This document shows positions 24,105 through 33,518 of a DNA stretch of 64,000 nt, piece by piece. The translations under genes and the position numbers were made by a program. The stretch comes from Paenarthrobacter ilicis (GTDB lineage Bacteria; Actinomycetota; Actinomycetes; Actinomycetales; Micrococcaceae): NCBI RefSeq assembly GCF_016907545.1, contig NZ_JAFBCD010000001.1, positions 3,844,001 through 3,908,000 of the forward strand, in the 5' to 3' direction. The notes under the pieces were generated by a model, which was not told where the DNA came from, made no database searches, and worked only from the letters and a program-made list of their open reading frames with translations. Each line of letters begins with the position of its first letter. Positions within the stretch are counted from its first letter, which is position 1.

Positions 24105-26366
24105 GTGCGGGAGCCTGTTGCCGATCAGAGCGTGACCGAAGTGGACCAGACGCCGGAAGAAGCCCAGGAAACCTCAGCCGAGTCTCCCGAGATCACTTTT
24201 GATGAGCAGTTTTACCCGGCGCGGCCCAAAGCGCTGCGGCCAATCGCCCGCCGTCGTCAATTCTTCGCGGCCAAACCGTCGCTGGAGTTCGACGGCCTCA
24301 ACAAGACCTACGTCGATTGGCTCCGCAACCAGTCCATGCTGGGCGACGCCAACACCCTGGCCCGGCAGCTTTCAGGCCAAGCCAGCATGTGGCAGAACTC
24401 CTACGCCCGCCCCAACCCGCGGGCAGCCGTGGAACGTGCACCGGTTTGGTTTACGGCCTACCCGCTCTCCTTCATCACCAAGGACGGGCAGTCCTTCCTC
24501 TCCGCCCTTGGCGATCCGGAACTTTGGGATGCCTTCAGGGAAATCGGCATCCGCGGCCTGCACACCGGGCCGGTGAAGTTGGCCGGCGGCATCCGCGGCT
24601 GGTCGCAGACACCCAGTGTTGACGGACACTTCGACCGCATCAGCATGGCGATCGATCCCGCGTTTGGAACCGAGGAAGAATTCCGCCAGATGTGCGAGGT
24701 CGCCGCCGACCATGACGGAACGGTCATTGATGACATCGTTCCGGGCCACACCGGCAAAGGTGCCGACTTCCGGTTGGCCGAGATGAATTTCCGGGACTAC
24801 CCCGGCATTTACCACATGGTGGATATCCCCGAAGAAGACTGGCACCTGCTTCCCGACGTCCCTGAGAACCAGGACTCCGTCAACATCAGCCCCGAGGCGG
24901 AGAAAGCCCTCCAGCAGGCCGGTTACATCATCGGCCGGCTGCAGCGCGTCATCTTCTACGAGCCCGGCGTCAAGGAAACCAACTGGAGCGCCACCAAGGC
25001 GATCGTGGACACCCAGGGCAAAAAACGCCGCTGGGTCTACCTCCATTATTTCAAGTCCGGCCAGCCGTCCATCAACTGGCTGGACCCCACCTTCGCCGGC
25101 ATGCGCCTGGTGGTGGGCGATGCCCTGCACTCCCTGCTGGACCTGGGCACGGGCGCCCTGCGCCTTGATGCCAACGGCTTCCTGGGCGTCGAAAAGAGTG
25201 CCGAGGAAGAGCCCGGCTGGTCAGAAGGCCACCCGTTGTCCGAGGCAGCCAACCAGCTGATCGGTTCCATGATCCGCAAGGTGGGCGGATTCTCCTTCCA
25301 GGAACTGAACCTGACCATTGATGACATCAAGGCCCAGTCGGAGTCCGGGCCGGACCTTTCCTACGACTTCATCACCAGGCCGGCCTACCACTACGCCCTG
25401 GTGACCGGTGATACGGAATTCCTTCGGCTTACCATGAAGCTCTCCATGGAGATCGGAGTGGACCAGGCATCACTGGTGCACGCCCTGCAAAACCATGACG
25501 AGTTGACCTACGAGCTCCTTCACTTTGCTGCAGGCCACCGGGATGACGTCTTTGAGCTGGGCGGGGAAGAACTCACTGGTGCGGAAGTAGCGGACAAGGT
25601 CCAGAACACCATGCGCGAGCGGCTCACGGGTGAGAACGGACCGTACAACGCCGTCTTCACCACCAACGGCATCGCCTGCACCACGGTCAGCTTCCTCATG
25701 GCCGCTTTGGGCGTCAAGGACCCGGAGGCGATCACGCCTGAGCAGGAAGCCCAGGTGCTGGACGCCCACGTGCTCCTGTCCATGTACAACGCCCTGCAGC
25801 CCGGTGTTTTCGCATTGTCCGGCTGGGACCTCACGGGCATCATCGCCCTGGACCGGGAGACCGTTGGCGAGCTCACGTCCCAGGGTGATACCCGGTGGAT
25901 CAACCGCGGCGCGCACGACCTCATGGGAACCAGCCCGGATGCCACCACGTCCCTGGCCGGCATGCCCCGCGCCCGGAGCCTGTATGGCGCCTTGCCGGAG
26001 CAGTTGAAGGACTCCAACTCCTACGCCCGCCGGCTCCAGCAGATCCTTACGGTGCGGGAGCAGTCCGGCATTGCCACCAGCACGCTGCTGGATGTACCCG
26101 ACGTGTCCAACAAGGGCCTGCTGGTCCTGGTGAACCAGCTGGCGGACGAGTCATTGCAGGTCACGGTCCTGAACTTCTCGGATCAGGACATCGCGGGCAG
26201 CATCCAGTCGTCGCACCTGGTCCCTGGCGCAACGGTTCACGATCTGTTCAGCGGCGAGGACATCAGCCAGGTGGACGACCTCTGCAGCTTCTTCCTGGAG
26301 CTCAAGCCCTTCCAGGGCACTGCGCTGCTGCTGAAGAACCCGGTGGAGGAAGACGTCACCGAATAG
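24105..26366 (+). CDS. GH13-family glycosidase, trehalose synthase-like
   Basis: 753 residues from GTG at 24105, preceded by AAAGGAG at 6 nt. A TIM barrel of the alpha-amylase family: catalytic Asp355 (ALRLDANGF), acid/base Glu400 (FQELNL) and transition-state Asp465 (NHDELTYE) lie in the expected order. The usual region I reads [11 protein letters not shown] instead of DLVVNHT. The C-terminus (about 660-750) is a beta-sandwich. The best guess is maltose alpha-D-glucosyltransferase (TreS), converting maltose to trehalose, or a related subfamily. The acidic first 40 residues look disordered. The subfamily cannot be fixed by eye. Confidence 0.7.
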   Translation: MREPVADQSVTEVDQTPEEAQETSAESPEITFDEQFYPARPKALRPIARRRQFFAAKPSLEFDGLNKTYVDWLRNQSMLGDANTLARQLSGQASMWQNSYARPNPRAAVERAPVWFTAYPLSFITKDGQSFLSALGDPELWDAFREIGIRGLHTGPVKLAGGIRGWSQTPSVDGHFDRISMAIDPAFGTEEEFRQMCEVAADHDGTVIDDIVPGHTGKGADFRLAEMNFRDYPGIYHMVDIPEEDWHLLPDVPENQDSVNISPEAEKALQQAGYIIGRLQRVIFYEPGVKETNWSATKAIVDTQGKKRRWVYLHYFKSGQPSINWLDPTFAGMRLVVGDALHSLLDLGTGALRLDANGFLGVEKSAEEEPGWSEGHPLSEAANQLIGSMIRKVGGFSFQELNLTIDDIKAQSESGPDLSYDFITRPAYHYALVTGDTEFLRLTMKLSMEIGVDQASLVHALQNHDELTYELLHFAAGHRDDVFELGGEELTGAEVADKVQNTMRERLTGENGPYNAVFTTNGIACTTVSFLMAALGVKDPEAITPEQEAQVLDAHVLLSMYNALQPGVFALSGWDLTGIIALDRETVGELTSQGDTRWINRGAHDLMGTSPDATTSLAGMPRARSLYGALPEQLKDSNSYARRLQQILTVREQSGIATSTLLDVPDVSNKGLLVLVNQLADESLQVTVLNFSDQDIAGSIQSSHLVPGATVHDLFSGEDISQVDDLCSFFLELKPFQGTALLLKNPVEEDVTE

Positions 26367-26371
26367 GAGTA

Positions 26372-26404
26372 CGACGTCGGCACTCACGGTGAGTGCCGAC
26401 GTCG
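26372..26404. terminator. Very stable hairpin between GH13 and ppk2
   Basis: A perfect 16-bp inverted repeat (26372-26387 with 26389-26404) with one base between the arms, so the actual loop is a few bases. It separates two convergent genes. Only a short T run (TTT) follows. Confidence 0.7.
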
Positions 26405-26428
26405 AGGTTTGGCGTCGTTTGCTGGGCG

Positions 26429-27364
26429 CTAGTCGCCCACGGCGTCACGGCCACGGCGGACGATCAGCGGATCGGCGTCGTAAACCACCGAGGTGTCCTT
26501 GTCCTCATAGTCGAACTGGTTGAGGAAGTAACGCAAGGCGTTGATGCGGGCGCGCTTCTTGTCGTTGGATTTGATGGTGATCCACGGCGCGTGATCGGAG
26601 TCGGTGTACAGGAACGTACGCTCCTTGGCGTCCGTGTACTCATCCCACCTGTCCAAGGATGCCAGGTCCATGGGCGAGAGCTTCCACCGGCGGACGGGGT
26701 CGATCTGGCGTATCGCGAAGCGGGTGCGCTGTTCCTGCCGGGTCACGGAGAACCAGAATTTGGTCACATGGATTCCGGCGTCCACCAGCATCTTTTCGAA
26801 CACGGGTGCCTGGCCCATGAAGGTGTCGTATTCGTCATCCGTGCAGAAGCCCATGACCCGTTCCACGTTGGCGCGGTTGTACCAGGAGCGGTCGAACATG
26901 ACGATCTCGCCGGCGGTGGGAAGGTGCTGGATGTAGCGCTGGAAATACCACTGGCCCTGCTCGCGGTCCGAGGGCTTGGCAAGCGCGACTGTCCGGGCGT
27001 GGCGCGGGTCAAGGTGTTCGTTGAAGCGCTTGATGGTGCCGCCCTTGCCGGCCGCGTCCCTGCCTTCGAAGACGATCACGTGCTTGAGGCCGAGGTCCTG
27101 TCCCCAGTATTGGAATTTCAGCAACTCGATCTGCAGGCGGTACTTCTCGACCTCATACTCGTCCCGGGTCATCCGCAGTTCGTAGGGATAATCCTCATTC
27201 CAGGTTTCCACTGCGGATCCACCGGGATCGATCAGTTCCGGGTCCTCGCCCTGCCCGCCGCTGATGGTGTAACCCAAGTCCACCAGATGGTCGATCGTCT
27301 CGCGCAGGTTGTCCCTGACCCACCAGTCATCCAGTGATGTGGATAGTGGGGTTCCCTCCGTCAT
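26429..27364 (-). CDS. ppk2: Polyphosphate kinase 2
   Basis: 311 residues, one PPK2 domain. Walker A GRDAAGKGG at 101-109, Walker B MFDRSWYNR at 156-164 and a lid region RQEQRTRFAIRQIDPVRRWK around 205-230 match the family. Such proteins phosphorylate nucleoside mono- or diphosphates with polyphosphate, or the reverse; class I members mostly prefer NDP. AGGAGG lies 6 nt before the ATG. It is convergent with the GH13 gene and does not share an operon with ppk1 here. Confidence 0.9.
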   Translation of the reverse strand: MTEGTPLSTSLDDWWVRDNLRETIDHLVDLGYTISGGQGEDPELIDPGGSAVETWNEDYPYELRMTRDEYEVEKYRLQIELLKFQYWGQDLGLKHVIVFEGRDAAGKGGTIKRFNEHLDPRHARTVALAKPSDREQGQWYFQRYIQHLPTAGEIVMFDRSWYNRANVERVMGFCTDDEYDTFMGQAPVFEKMLVDAGIHVTKFWFSVTRQEQRTRFAIRQIDPVRRWKLSPMDLASLDRWDEYTDAKERTFLYTDSDHAPWITIKSNDKKRARINALRYFLNQFDYEDKDTSVVYDADPLIVRRGRDAVGD

Positions 27365-27454
27365 GCGGTCCTCCTGGTCAGCGGTGTAGTGCCGGGCAGC
27401 CTAACAAGCGTTGGTGACGGGAACATGAACAGACCCCATCCGCGCGCCTGGCTC

Positions 27455-28372
27455 TCAACCCTGGCCACCCTCCGGATTGGCCTTGGGGAGTTTGCGGCCC
27501 TGGACAGCGGCGTGCGTCTTTTGCAGCGCCGGGACAGATGCGTCATGGGAACGCTGGGCCACTCCCACGAAGAGGCAGTCCACCACCATCATTTGGGCGA
27601 TGCGGCTGCCCATTGCGCCGGACCTGAAGGGGGTCTCGCGTGCGGCCGTGCTCAGCACAACATCGGCAGCACGCCCCAGGGGGGAGTCGGCGTGGTTGGT
27701 GATGGCAACCGTAACCGCACCGGCCGCTTTGGCTGCGAGGGTGAAATCAACGGTGTCCACGGTGGTCCCCGAGTGCGAGATCGCCACAGCCACGCCGTCG
27801 CGGCCCAGAAGCGCGGCTGAAGCCAAAGCGGCATGAACGTCCCACCAGCTGAAGGAAACAAGCCCGATCCTGTGCAGTTTCTGCTGCAGGTCCTGGCCCA
27901 CCAGTCCTCCTGCCCCGACCCCGAAGATGTCGATCTTCCGGGAACCTGCCACCGCGTCAACAGCGGCGGCGAGGCGATCGACGTCGAGCACCTGGGCGGT
28001 GTCCGCGATGGACATGGTCTCGTTGAAAGCAATCTTGGACACGATGTCCTGCAGGGAATCGCTGGTGTTGACGTCTTCGTAAACCTCGGCCGGTACGTTG
28101 TGGACCAGGCTTTCGCGGGCGGTTTCCCGGGCAAGGTCCAGGCGAAGATCGGAGTAGCCGCGGTATCCCACCTTTTTGTAGAAGCGGACCACCGAGGTGG
28201 TGGATGTCCCGGACTGCCCGGCGAGATCGGCGATGGACATCGTCGCAGCCCGCGAAGGGTCAGAGAGCACCAATTCTGCGACTGCCCGCTCCGAGGGACG
28301 CAGCGCGGGAATGACGGAACGGATCCGCACCAGCACGGTCCGCGATGACTGACCGCTTGGAGCCTCAACCAT
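27455..28372 (-). CDS. MurR/RpiR-family regulator
   Basis: 305 residues. N-terminal HTH_6 (about 20-95, SIADLAGQSGTSTTSVVRFYKKVGYRGY) and a SIS sugar-phosphate isomerase domain (about 140-275, with GVGAGG and AISHSGTTVDTVD). In B. subtilis and other species MurR senses N-acetylmuramic acid 6-phosphate and controls muropeptide recovery. Here it is divergent from namZ and the secreted NagZ, so MurNAc-linked control is likely. AGGGA precedes the ATG by about 6 nt. Confidence 0.85.
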   Translation of the reverse strand: MVEAPSGQSSRTVLVRIRSVIPALRPSERAVAELVLSDPSRAATMSIADLAGQSGTSTTSVVRFYKKVGYRGYSDLRLDLARETARESLVHNVPAEVYEDVNTSDSLQDIVSKIAFNETMSIADTAQVLDVDRLAAAVDAVAGSRKIDIFGVGAGGLVGQDLQQKLHRIGLVSFSWWDVHAALASAALLGRDGVAVAISHSGTTVDTVDFTLAAKAAGAVTVAITNHADSPLGRAADVVLSTAARETPFRSGAMGSRIAQMMVVDCLFVGVAQRSHDASVPALQKTHAAVQGRKLPKANPEGGQG

Positions 28373-28422
28373 GGTGTTCCCTCCCGATGATCCGGCCGTC
28401 CCAGCCCTGCCGGAACGTCCAT

Positions 28423-28435
28423 GTAAATAACTTAC
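28423..28435. promoter_or_regulatory. Possible MurR operator
   Basis: GTAAATAACTTAC, a dyad with GTAA/TTAC arms midway between the MurR/RpiR gene and namZ. RpiR-type operators are usually AT-rich and symmetric. The evidence is only position and shape. Confidence 0.35.
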
Positions 28436-28461
28436 CTAAGAATTGCTTTTTCGGTAATTCA

Positions 28462-28490
28462 TTGACGCATCCCGGAGAGGCTAATACGGT
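28462..28490 (+). promoter_or_regulatory. Candidate namZ promoter
   Basis: -35 TTGACG (28462-28467), 17-nt spacer, -10 TACGGT (28485-28490), a common actinobacterial TAnnnT form. It leads to the namZ-nagZ operon. Confidence 0.4.
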
Positions 28491-28493
28491 CGA

Positions 28494-28509
28494 TGTAAGC
28501 AACATCACA
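28494..28509. promoter_or_regulatory. CRP/GlxR-like box before namZ
   Basis: TGTAA-N6-TCACA, matching TGTGA-N6-TCACA at nine of ten fixed positions. It lies just after the candidate -10, about 40 nt before the namZ start, a blocking position. Confidence 0.35.
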
Positions 28510-28548
28510 AAACTTGTCATGATCCCCGCTCACCTGGAAAGGCCCGCC

Positions 28549-29853
28549 ATGACACTGGACCGCAGAAAACTTCTCCACGCTTCGGGGCTTGCCGCCGCGG
28601 CTGCCGCCGTCGCGCCTTTTGCCCCGGCCGCGAGCGCTGCCGCCCATGCTCCCCTGCAGGGCGCGCGCCCCGGGAAGCCGGGGACTGTGGTCAACGGCGC
28701 CGACACCGCAGCCGCCGGGAACTGGAGCATCTTTGCGGGTCGCCGGGTGGGTGTGATCACCAACCCCACGGGTGTCTTGGGCAACTTCCGCTCGATCGTG
28801 GACGACATGGCCGGCAAAGGGGTTGACGTGCGCGCCGTCTTCGGTCCTGAGCACGGATTCCGTGGGACGGCCCAGGACGGCGCCAGCGAGGGGACGTCCA
28901 TTGACCCGCGCACCGGCATCACCGTGTACGACTCCTACGGCGCCACGGTTGACGATTACGTGGGTTACTACAGGAAGTCCGGCGTGGACACTGTGTGCTT
29001 CGATATCCAGGATGTCGGGGCGCGTTTCTACACCTACATCTGGACCATGTGGGACGCCATGCAGGCAGCATCCCGGACGGGCAGCAGGTTCGTGGTCCTG
29101 GACCGCCCCAACCCCATCGGCGGACAAGCGAGGGGCCCCGTGCTCCAGCCCGGCTTCGAGTCCGGCGTCGGACGGCCGGGGATTGCCCTGCAGCACGGCA
29201 TGACAGTTGGAGAGCTCGCCAAATACTTCAACGCGGTGCACCTGCCGGCCGCCGGGCTGACTCCCCTCCAGGACCTCCAGGTGGTGGAAGTGCAGGGTTG
29301 GCGGCGGGACATGACGGGTCCGGACAACAGGGCGTCCTGGATCCTGCCGAGCCCCAACATGCCCACCCCGGAGACCGCCATCCTGTACCCCGGCACGGCT
29401 CTTTTCGAAGCCACCAACATGTCCGAGGGCCGCGGAACCACCCGCCCTTTCGAGCTGATTGGCGCCCCTTACGTGGATTACCGCTGGGCCGAGGCCCTCA
29501 ACGGCAAGGGCCTCGTCGGTGTCACGTTCCGCGAGGCCAGCTTCCAGCCCACCCTGTCCAAGAACCAGGGCGTCATCTGCGGAGGAGTCCAGGTGCACAT
29601 CACCGATCCCACCCGCGTGGAGGCCCTGGACGTCGCTGTCCACATGCTGGTGGAAGCCAAACGGCTGTACCCGGGCTTCGCGTGGCGCGGCGACGCCGGC
29701 CGCTGGATGGGGCTGCTGAGCGGGTCCGCCCGCTTTGCCGGACAGCTCGACGCCGGCGCTGACGCCCGCACCATCACGGACAGTTGGCGGGCGGAACTGG
29801 GTCAGTTCGTCCGGGATACCCGCCAATACCTTCTCTACAACGGCCCACGCTAG
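28549..29853 (+). CDS. namZ: Exo-beta-N-acetylmuramidase NamZ-like (DUF1343, GH171), secreted
   Basis: 434 residues. A twin-arginine signal, DRRKLLHASGLAAAAAAVA, covers about 4-31. The DUF1343 domain shows VGVITNPTGV at about 67-76, FGPEHGFRG at 99-106 (Glu101 a likely catalytic acid), DIQDVGARFYTYIW and VVLDRPNPIGG, all typical of NamZ/YbbC, which releases terminal MurNAc from peptidoglycan fragments. GGAAAGG lies 6 nt before the ATG. It is followed by a GH3 gene 32 nt later, and preceded by a divergent MurR-type regulator. Together they break down muropeptides outside the membrane. Confidence 0.88.
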   Translation: MTLDRRKLLHASGLAAAAAAVAPFAPAASAAAHAPLQGARPGKPGTVVNGADTAAAGNWSIFAGRRVGVITNPTGVLGNFRSIVDDMAGKGVDVRAVFGPEHGFRGTAQDGASEGTSIDPRTGITVYDSYGATVDDYVGYYRKSGVDTVCFDIQDVGARFYTYIWTMWDAMQAASRTGSRFVVLDRPNPIGGQARGPVLQPGFESGVGRPGIALQHGMTVGELAKYFNAVHLPAAGLTPLQDLQVVEVQGWRRDMTGPDNRASWILPSPNMPTPETAILYPGTALFEATNMSEGRGTTRPFELIGAPYVDYRWAEALNGKGLVGVTFREASFQPTLSKNQGVICGGVQVHITDPTRVEALDVAVHMLVEAKRLYPGFAWRGDAGRWMGLLSGSARFAGQLDAGADARTITDSWRAELGQFVRDTRQYLLYNGPR

Positions 29854-29885
29854 GCCATCCGGGAACACTCACCATGGAGATTGGG

Positions 29886-31934
29886 ATGCACATGCTCAGA
29901 AAAGGAACTACGTTGATGACGGCAGCCGCCACTGCACTGTTAATGACGGGTGCGGGGACCCTCACCGTTGCGGGTGCCGCAACGGCCGCCGATACCCCCG
30001 GCAGCGCCCGCACGACGACGGCCAGCACCGCACCGGACATCGGGGCGATGATCTCGGGAATGTCCCTGGACGAAAAGATCGGCCAGATGACCTGGACACA
30101 CGTCTATGGTTCCTCGGCTGATGACGCGTCCATGGCGGCCAGCAACCAGGCCCGCTACGGCGTCAATACACCGGCCGACGTGGTAGCAAAATACCACCTC
30201 GGCGGCGTCCTCTACTTCGCCTGGTCCGGGAACACCAACAACCCCCAACAGGTGGCTGGGTTGTCCAATGGCCTGCAGGAGACTGCAGTGGGCAAGGACG
30301 GAACGGGGATCCCACTGGCTGTCACCATTGACCAGGAAGGCGGTCCGGTGGCACGCATTGGATCACCGGCCACCGTCCTCCCAGGCAACATGGCCCTGGG
30401 CGCCGCGGCGGACACCGGCCTGGCGAAGGCCCAGGGCGCAATCCTGGGCTCGGAGATGCGGGCCATGGGCATCAACGTGGACTTCGCGCCCGTCCTGGAC
30501 CTCAATTCCAATCCGGACAATCCCGTGATCGGCGTCCGTTCCATGGGCGAGGACCCCGCGCTGGTCAGCGCGTTGGGAGTGGCCCAGATTGAGGGAATGC
30601 AGAACCACAACGTTGGCGCGGCGGCCAAGCACTTCCCCGGCCACGGCGACACCTCGGTGGACTCCCACTACGGGCTGCCCACCGTCACCTACGATCGCGA
30701 GACCCTGAACCAGCACCTTAAGCCTTTCAAAGCCGCTATCGACGGTGGCGTGGACATGGTCATGACGGCACACATCATTGTCCAAGCCATTGACCCGGAG
30801 ATGCCGGGGACTCTTTCCCACAAGGTGCTCACCGGATTGCTCCGCGATGAGATGGGCTTCAAGGGACTCGTGACTACGGACGCCCTGGACATGGCAGCCA
30901 TGGCTGCAGAGTGGCCGCAGGAGGAAATCGCGGTCAAGGCCATCCAGGCCGGCTCGGATATCCTCCTCAACTCCCCGGACGTGGACGCCTCGTTTGCCGG
31001 GGTTCGTGCCGCCGTCGAGTCCGGTGACATCACCGAAGGGCGCCTGGACCAGTCCGTCCGGCGGATCCTTGAATGGAAGGTCAAGCGGGGCGTCTTCGGG
31101 CAGCCCATGGCCGACCCCGCAGCCGTGGGCAATCTCGTGGGGACAGCCGGGAACCTGACCACGGCCAACCTGATCTCGGACCGAGCCGTGACCATGCTGC
31201 GCAACGGGGACCGGGTGCTGCCCCTGGCATCCGGCAGTTCGGTGCTGGTGGTGGGCGCGGGTTCCGGACAGCCGGAAACCGTGGGGCCCGCCCTCAGGGA
31301 ACAGGGCTTTACCGTCACCGGGGACTTCGAGAATGGGAACTCACCCTCAGCTGCCTACCGGGCACGGGCGGTGGCCGCTGCGGCCGGTGTGGATGCGGTG
31401 GTATTCGCCTCGTACAACGCCACAACCAACGCAGCACAGCAGCAGATGGTGGCCGAACTCGCGGCCACCGGAACCCCCGTGATCGTGGTTGCAACCCGCA
31501 ATCCCTACGACATCAGCGTCTTTCCCGGCGCCCGTGCCGTGCTCAACAGCTACGGGACCAACAAGGTCAACTTCCACGGTGTTGTCCGCGCCATCTCCGG
31601 CGCGGTCAACCCGGGGGGCAAGCTGCCGGTCAATATACCGGCCGCCGGCGGCGACGGCGTCTTGGTTCCGTTGGGATTTGGCCTGAGGTATGACGTTGCG
31701 ACGCCGGCGGCTGTCGCCTTTACGGACAGGCCCGGAAAGGGCCAGGATTCCTTCACCATCCCCGCTGTTCAAGGCGTGACGTATCTGCTGGGTGGCAAGG
31801 TAACCGCGGCCGGAACCTACAGGAAACCCGAGGGCACGGTGACCATCACCGCAATCCGTGGGAAGGGTTACGTTTTCCCTAAAGGTGCCGTCACGGAATG
31901 GAGCCACACGTTCACCACGGGACTCCCCCGCTAA
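29886..31934 (+). CDS. nagZ: Secreted GH3 beta-N-acetylglucosaminidase (NagZ-like, two-domain)
   Basis: 682 residues. A signal peptide covers about 1-37. The GH3 barrel has KHFPGHGDTSVDSH (about 248-261), the NagZ-type loop carrying the Asp259/His261 acid-base dyad, and the nucleophile Asp332 in VTTDALDMAAM. A C-terminal GH3_C domain (about 430-600) and a final beta-strand-rich tail of about 90 residues follow. The long form matches Bacillus NagZ (YbbD) more than the short Gram-negative type. Start: ATG at 29886 has GGAG 6 nt upstream; ATG at 29874 is possible. It removes GlcNAc after NamZ, or the reverse. Its stop codon overlaps that of the convergent YdcF gene. Confidence 0.88.
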   Translation: MHMLRKGTTLMTAAATALLMTGAGTLTVAGAATAADTPGSARTTTASTAPDIGAMISGMSLDEKIGQMTWTHVYGSSADDASMAASNQARYGVNTPADVVAKYHLGGVLYFAWSGNTNNPQQVAGLSNGLQETAVGKDGTGIPLAVTIDQEGGPVARIGSPATVLPGNMALGAAADTGLAKAQGAILGSEMRAMGINVDFAPVLDLNSNPDNPVIGVRSMGEDPALVSALGVAQIEGMQNHNVGAAAKHFPGHGDTSVDSHYGLPTVTYDRETLNQHLKPFKAAIDGGVDMVMTAHIIVQAIDPEMPGTLSHKVLTGLLRDEMGFKGLVTTDALDMAAMAAEWPQEEIAVKAIQAGSDILLNSPDVDASFAGVRAAVESGDITEGRLDQSVRRILEWKVKRGVFGQPMADPAAVGNLVGTAGNLTTANLISDRAVTMLRNGDRVLPLASGSSVLVVGAGSGQPETVGPALREQGFTVTGDFENGNSPSAAYRARAVAAAAGVDAVVFASYNATTNAAQQQMVAELAATGTPVIVVATRNPYDISVFPGARAVLNSYGTNKVNFHGVVRAISGAVNPGGKLPVNIPAAGGDGVLVPLGFGLRYDVATPAAVAFTDRPGKGQDSFTIPAVQGVTYLLGGKVTAAGTYRKPEGTVTITAIRGKGYVFPKGAVTEWSHTFTTGLPR

Positions 31935-32941
31935 ACAACGGAGGAGTTCATCAGTGCCACCGTGATGAGCAGGGCAATCCCGAACATCGGAAGGCACAGG
32001 ACGATGTTCGTCAGGCGGTTGTCCCTCATCACGGCCACGAACTCACGGAGGAACGCACTGGGCACAAAATACCTGGCGGTGGGGGCGCCCACCACCTCCG
32101 CGTTGATCTTCCGGCGTCGGGACAGAAGGGCCGCGCGGAGTACGTGGTAGTTGTTGGTACACACCAGCACAGGCCCTTGGATCCCCTGGTTCGCGAGCAG
32201 GGCCATGGAGAAGTCAAGGTTCTGGCGGGTGGTGGTGGCCCGGTTTTCTTCCAGGACGTCGCCGGAAGCAGCCCCCTTTGCCACCAGGTATTCCTTCATT
32301 GCCGTGGACTCGGGCCGGGGTTCATCCGGGCCCTGGCCCCCGGAAGGCACCAGTAACGGCCTGGCTGGTGCGGCGCCGTCGTAAATCTCCAGGGCCTTGT
32401 TGAGGCGGGCCGCCAGAAGCGGCGGAACCTGACCGTCAATCAGCCCCGAGCCCAGAACAATCACCGCAGCCGGGTTGGGCGTGAAACGCATCCGCGAATA
32501 GACCAGGGCGTAGCCCAGGAACACCACAAAGGCACAGCCCAGGTAAGCGCAGAGAAAGAAGGCCAATGCGGCGAGGCCGGCCAAGGCCGGCTGCCCGCTC
32601 AGGACAAAAAGGACGGCTACCACCGGAGCGAGGAATACGGCCAGCCCAACGGCTATGGGCAGGAAACTGCTGACGCCGGGGCCTTCCCTCCGGACCATGG
32701 TGGCACCGTTGGCGATCAGGAAACCGGCGAAGACGAAGATGCTCACCACCGGGACCACTACTACCACCAGATTCAGCCACTCGAACCAGGGATTCAGGCC
32801 GATCAGGAACTCCAGGAGGGCCTGGAGGAGGAACCACGCCGCCACCAGCAGGAGCACACCGTTACGGAGCCTGCGACGATCAGACTGGTAGGAGGCAAGG
32901 AAAACCCCCGCGAAGAGAAGTCCAAGGACCAGGGTCAGCAT
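31931..32941 (-). CDS. YdcF/ElyC-family (DUF218) membrane protein
   Basis: 336 residues. About five membrane helices at 1-155, then a DUF218 domain (about 158-300): AAVIVLGSGLIDGQVPP, LVPSGGQGPDEPRPES, ENRATTTRQNLDFS and VLVCTNNYHVLRAALLSRR. A C-terminal helix follows. ElyC and SanA relatives act in envelope polysaccharide or peptidoglycan homeostasis, but no activity is established for this form. Stop codons of this gene and nagZ overlap (CTAA). Confidence 0.82.
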   Translation of the reverse strand: MLTLVLGLLFAGVFLASYQSDRRRLRNGVLLLVAAWFLLQALLEFLIGLNPWFEWLNLVVVVVPVVSIFVFAGFLIANGATMVRREGPGVSSFLPIAVGLAVFLAPVVAVLFVLSGQPALAGLAALAFFLCAYLGCAFVVFLGYALVYSRMRFTPNPAAVIVLGSGLIDGQVPPLLAARLNKALEIYDGAAPARPLLVPSGGQGPDEPRPESTAMKEYLVAKGAASGDVLEENRATTTRQNLDFSMALLANQGIQGPVLVCTNNYHVLRAALLSRRRKINAEVVGAPTARYFVPSAFLREFVAVMRDNRLTNIVLCLPMFGIALLITVALMNSSVV

Positions 32942-33020
32942 GGTCCAAGCCTATGCGCTCACCCGCATGGACCCGGCCGGACTCTGGAGATCGTCGTGGG
33001 GCCTTGGTAGCTTCGAGTCC

Positions 33021-33458
33021 ATGAGCATCAAACTCGAGAATGTAGGGATTGCTGTTGGGGATATCGAAGAGGCCATAGCCTTCTTTACCGATTTGGGACT
33101 CTCTGTCGTGGGCCGCGACACCGTAAGCGGGGAGTGGGCAGACACGGCAGTGGGCCTGGATGGTAACCACGCCAAGATCGCGGTCCTCAAGACCCTTGAC
33201 GGCCATGGGCAGTTGGAACTCTTCGAATACATACATCCGGACGCGATCCAGACGAGCCCCACCCTCCCGAATGAGATCGGCATGCACCGGGTCGCCTTCT
33301 CCGTGGACGACATCGAACAGTCACTGGTGATAGCAGCCAAGCATGGATGCACCCCCCTGCGCGGGGTGGCCACCTACGGCGACATCTACAAGCTGACATA
33401 CCTCCGCGGCCCCAGCGGCATCCTGGTGATGCTGGCGGAGGACCTCACCAAGAAGTAA
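33021..33458 (+). CDS. VOC-family (glyoxalase-fold) protein
   Basis: 145 residues, one vicinal-oxygen-chelate domain: ENVGIAVGDIEEAIAFFTDLGL at 6-27, HRVAFSVDDIEQSL at about 90-103, and a final YLRGPSGILVMLAE. Candidate metal residues include His91, Glu66 or Glu70 (QLELFEYI) and Glu140. It may be a lyase, isomerase or dioxygenase; no substrate is evident. There is no strong ribosome site before ATG 33021. It precedes the copper operon but is separated by its operators. Confidence 0.78.
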   Translation: MSIKLENVGIAVGDIEEAIAFFTDLGLSVVGRDTVSGEWADTAVGLDGNHAKIAVLKTLDGHGQLELFEYIHPDAIQTSPTLPNEIGMHRVAFSVDDIEQSLVIAAKHGCTPLRGVATYGDIYKLTYLRGPSGILVMLAEDLTKK

Positions 33459-33466
33459 CCCCAGGA

Positions 33467-33481
33467 TACCCCCAGGGGGTA
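33467..33481. promoter_or_regulatory. CsoR operator 1
   Basis: TACCCCC-A-GGGGGTA, a perfect 7-1-7 G/C-rich dyad. It matches the shape of known CsoR boxes. It lies upstream of the -35 box of csoR. Confidence 0.75.
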
Positions 33482-33482
33482 C

Positions 33483-33510
33483 TTGATTTGATACCCCCTT
33501 GGGGTATATC
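33483..33510 (+). promoter_or_regulatory. csoR promoter
   Basis: -35 TTGATT (33483-33488), 16-nt spacer, -10 TATATC (33505-33510). The csoR ATG is 8 nt after the -10, so the leader is almost absent. The spacer holds CsoR operator 2. Confidence 0.6.
33491..33507. promoter_or_regulatory. CsoR operator 2
   Basis: ATACCCC-CTT-GGGGTAT, a dyad centred 25 nt downstream of operator 1, lying between the -35 and -10 boxes. Apo-CsoR binding here would block RNA polymerase until Cu(I) is bound. Confidence 0.75.
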
Positions 33511-33518
33511 TTGAGGTC

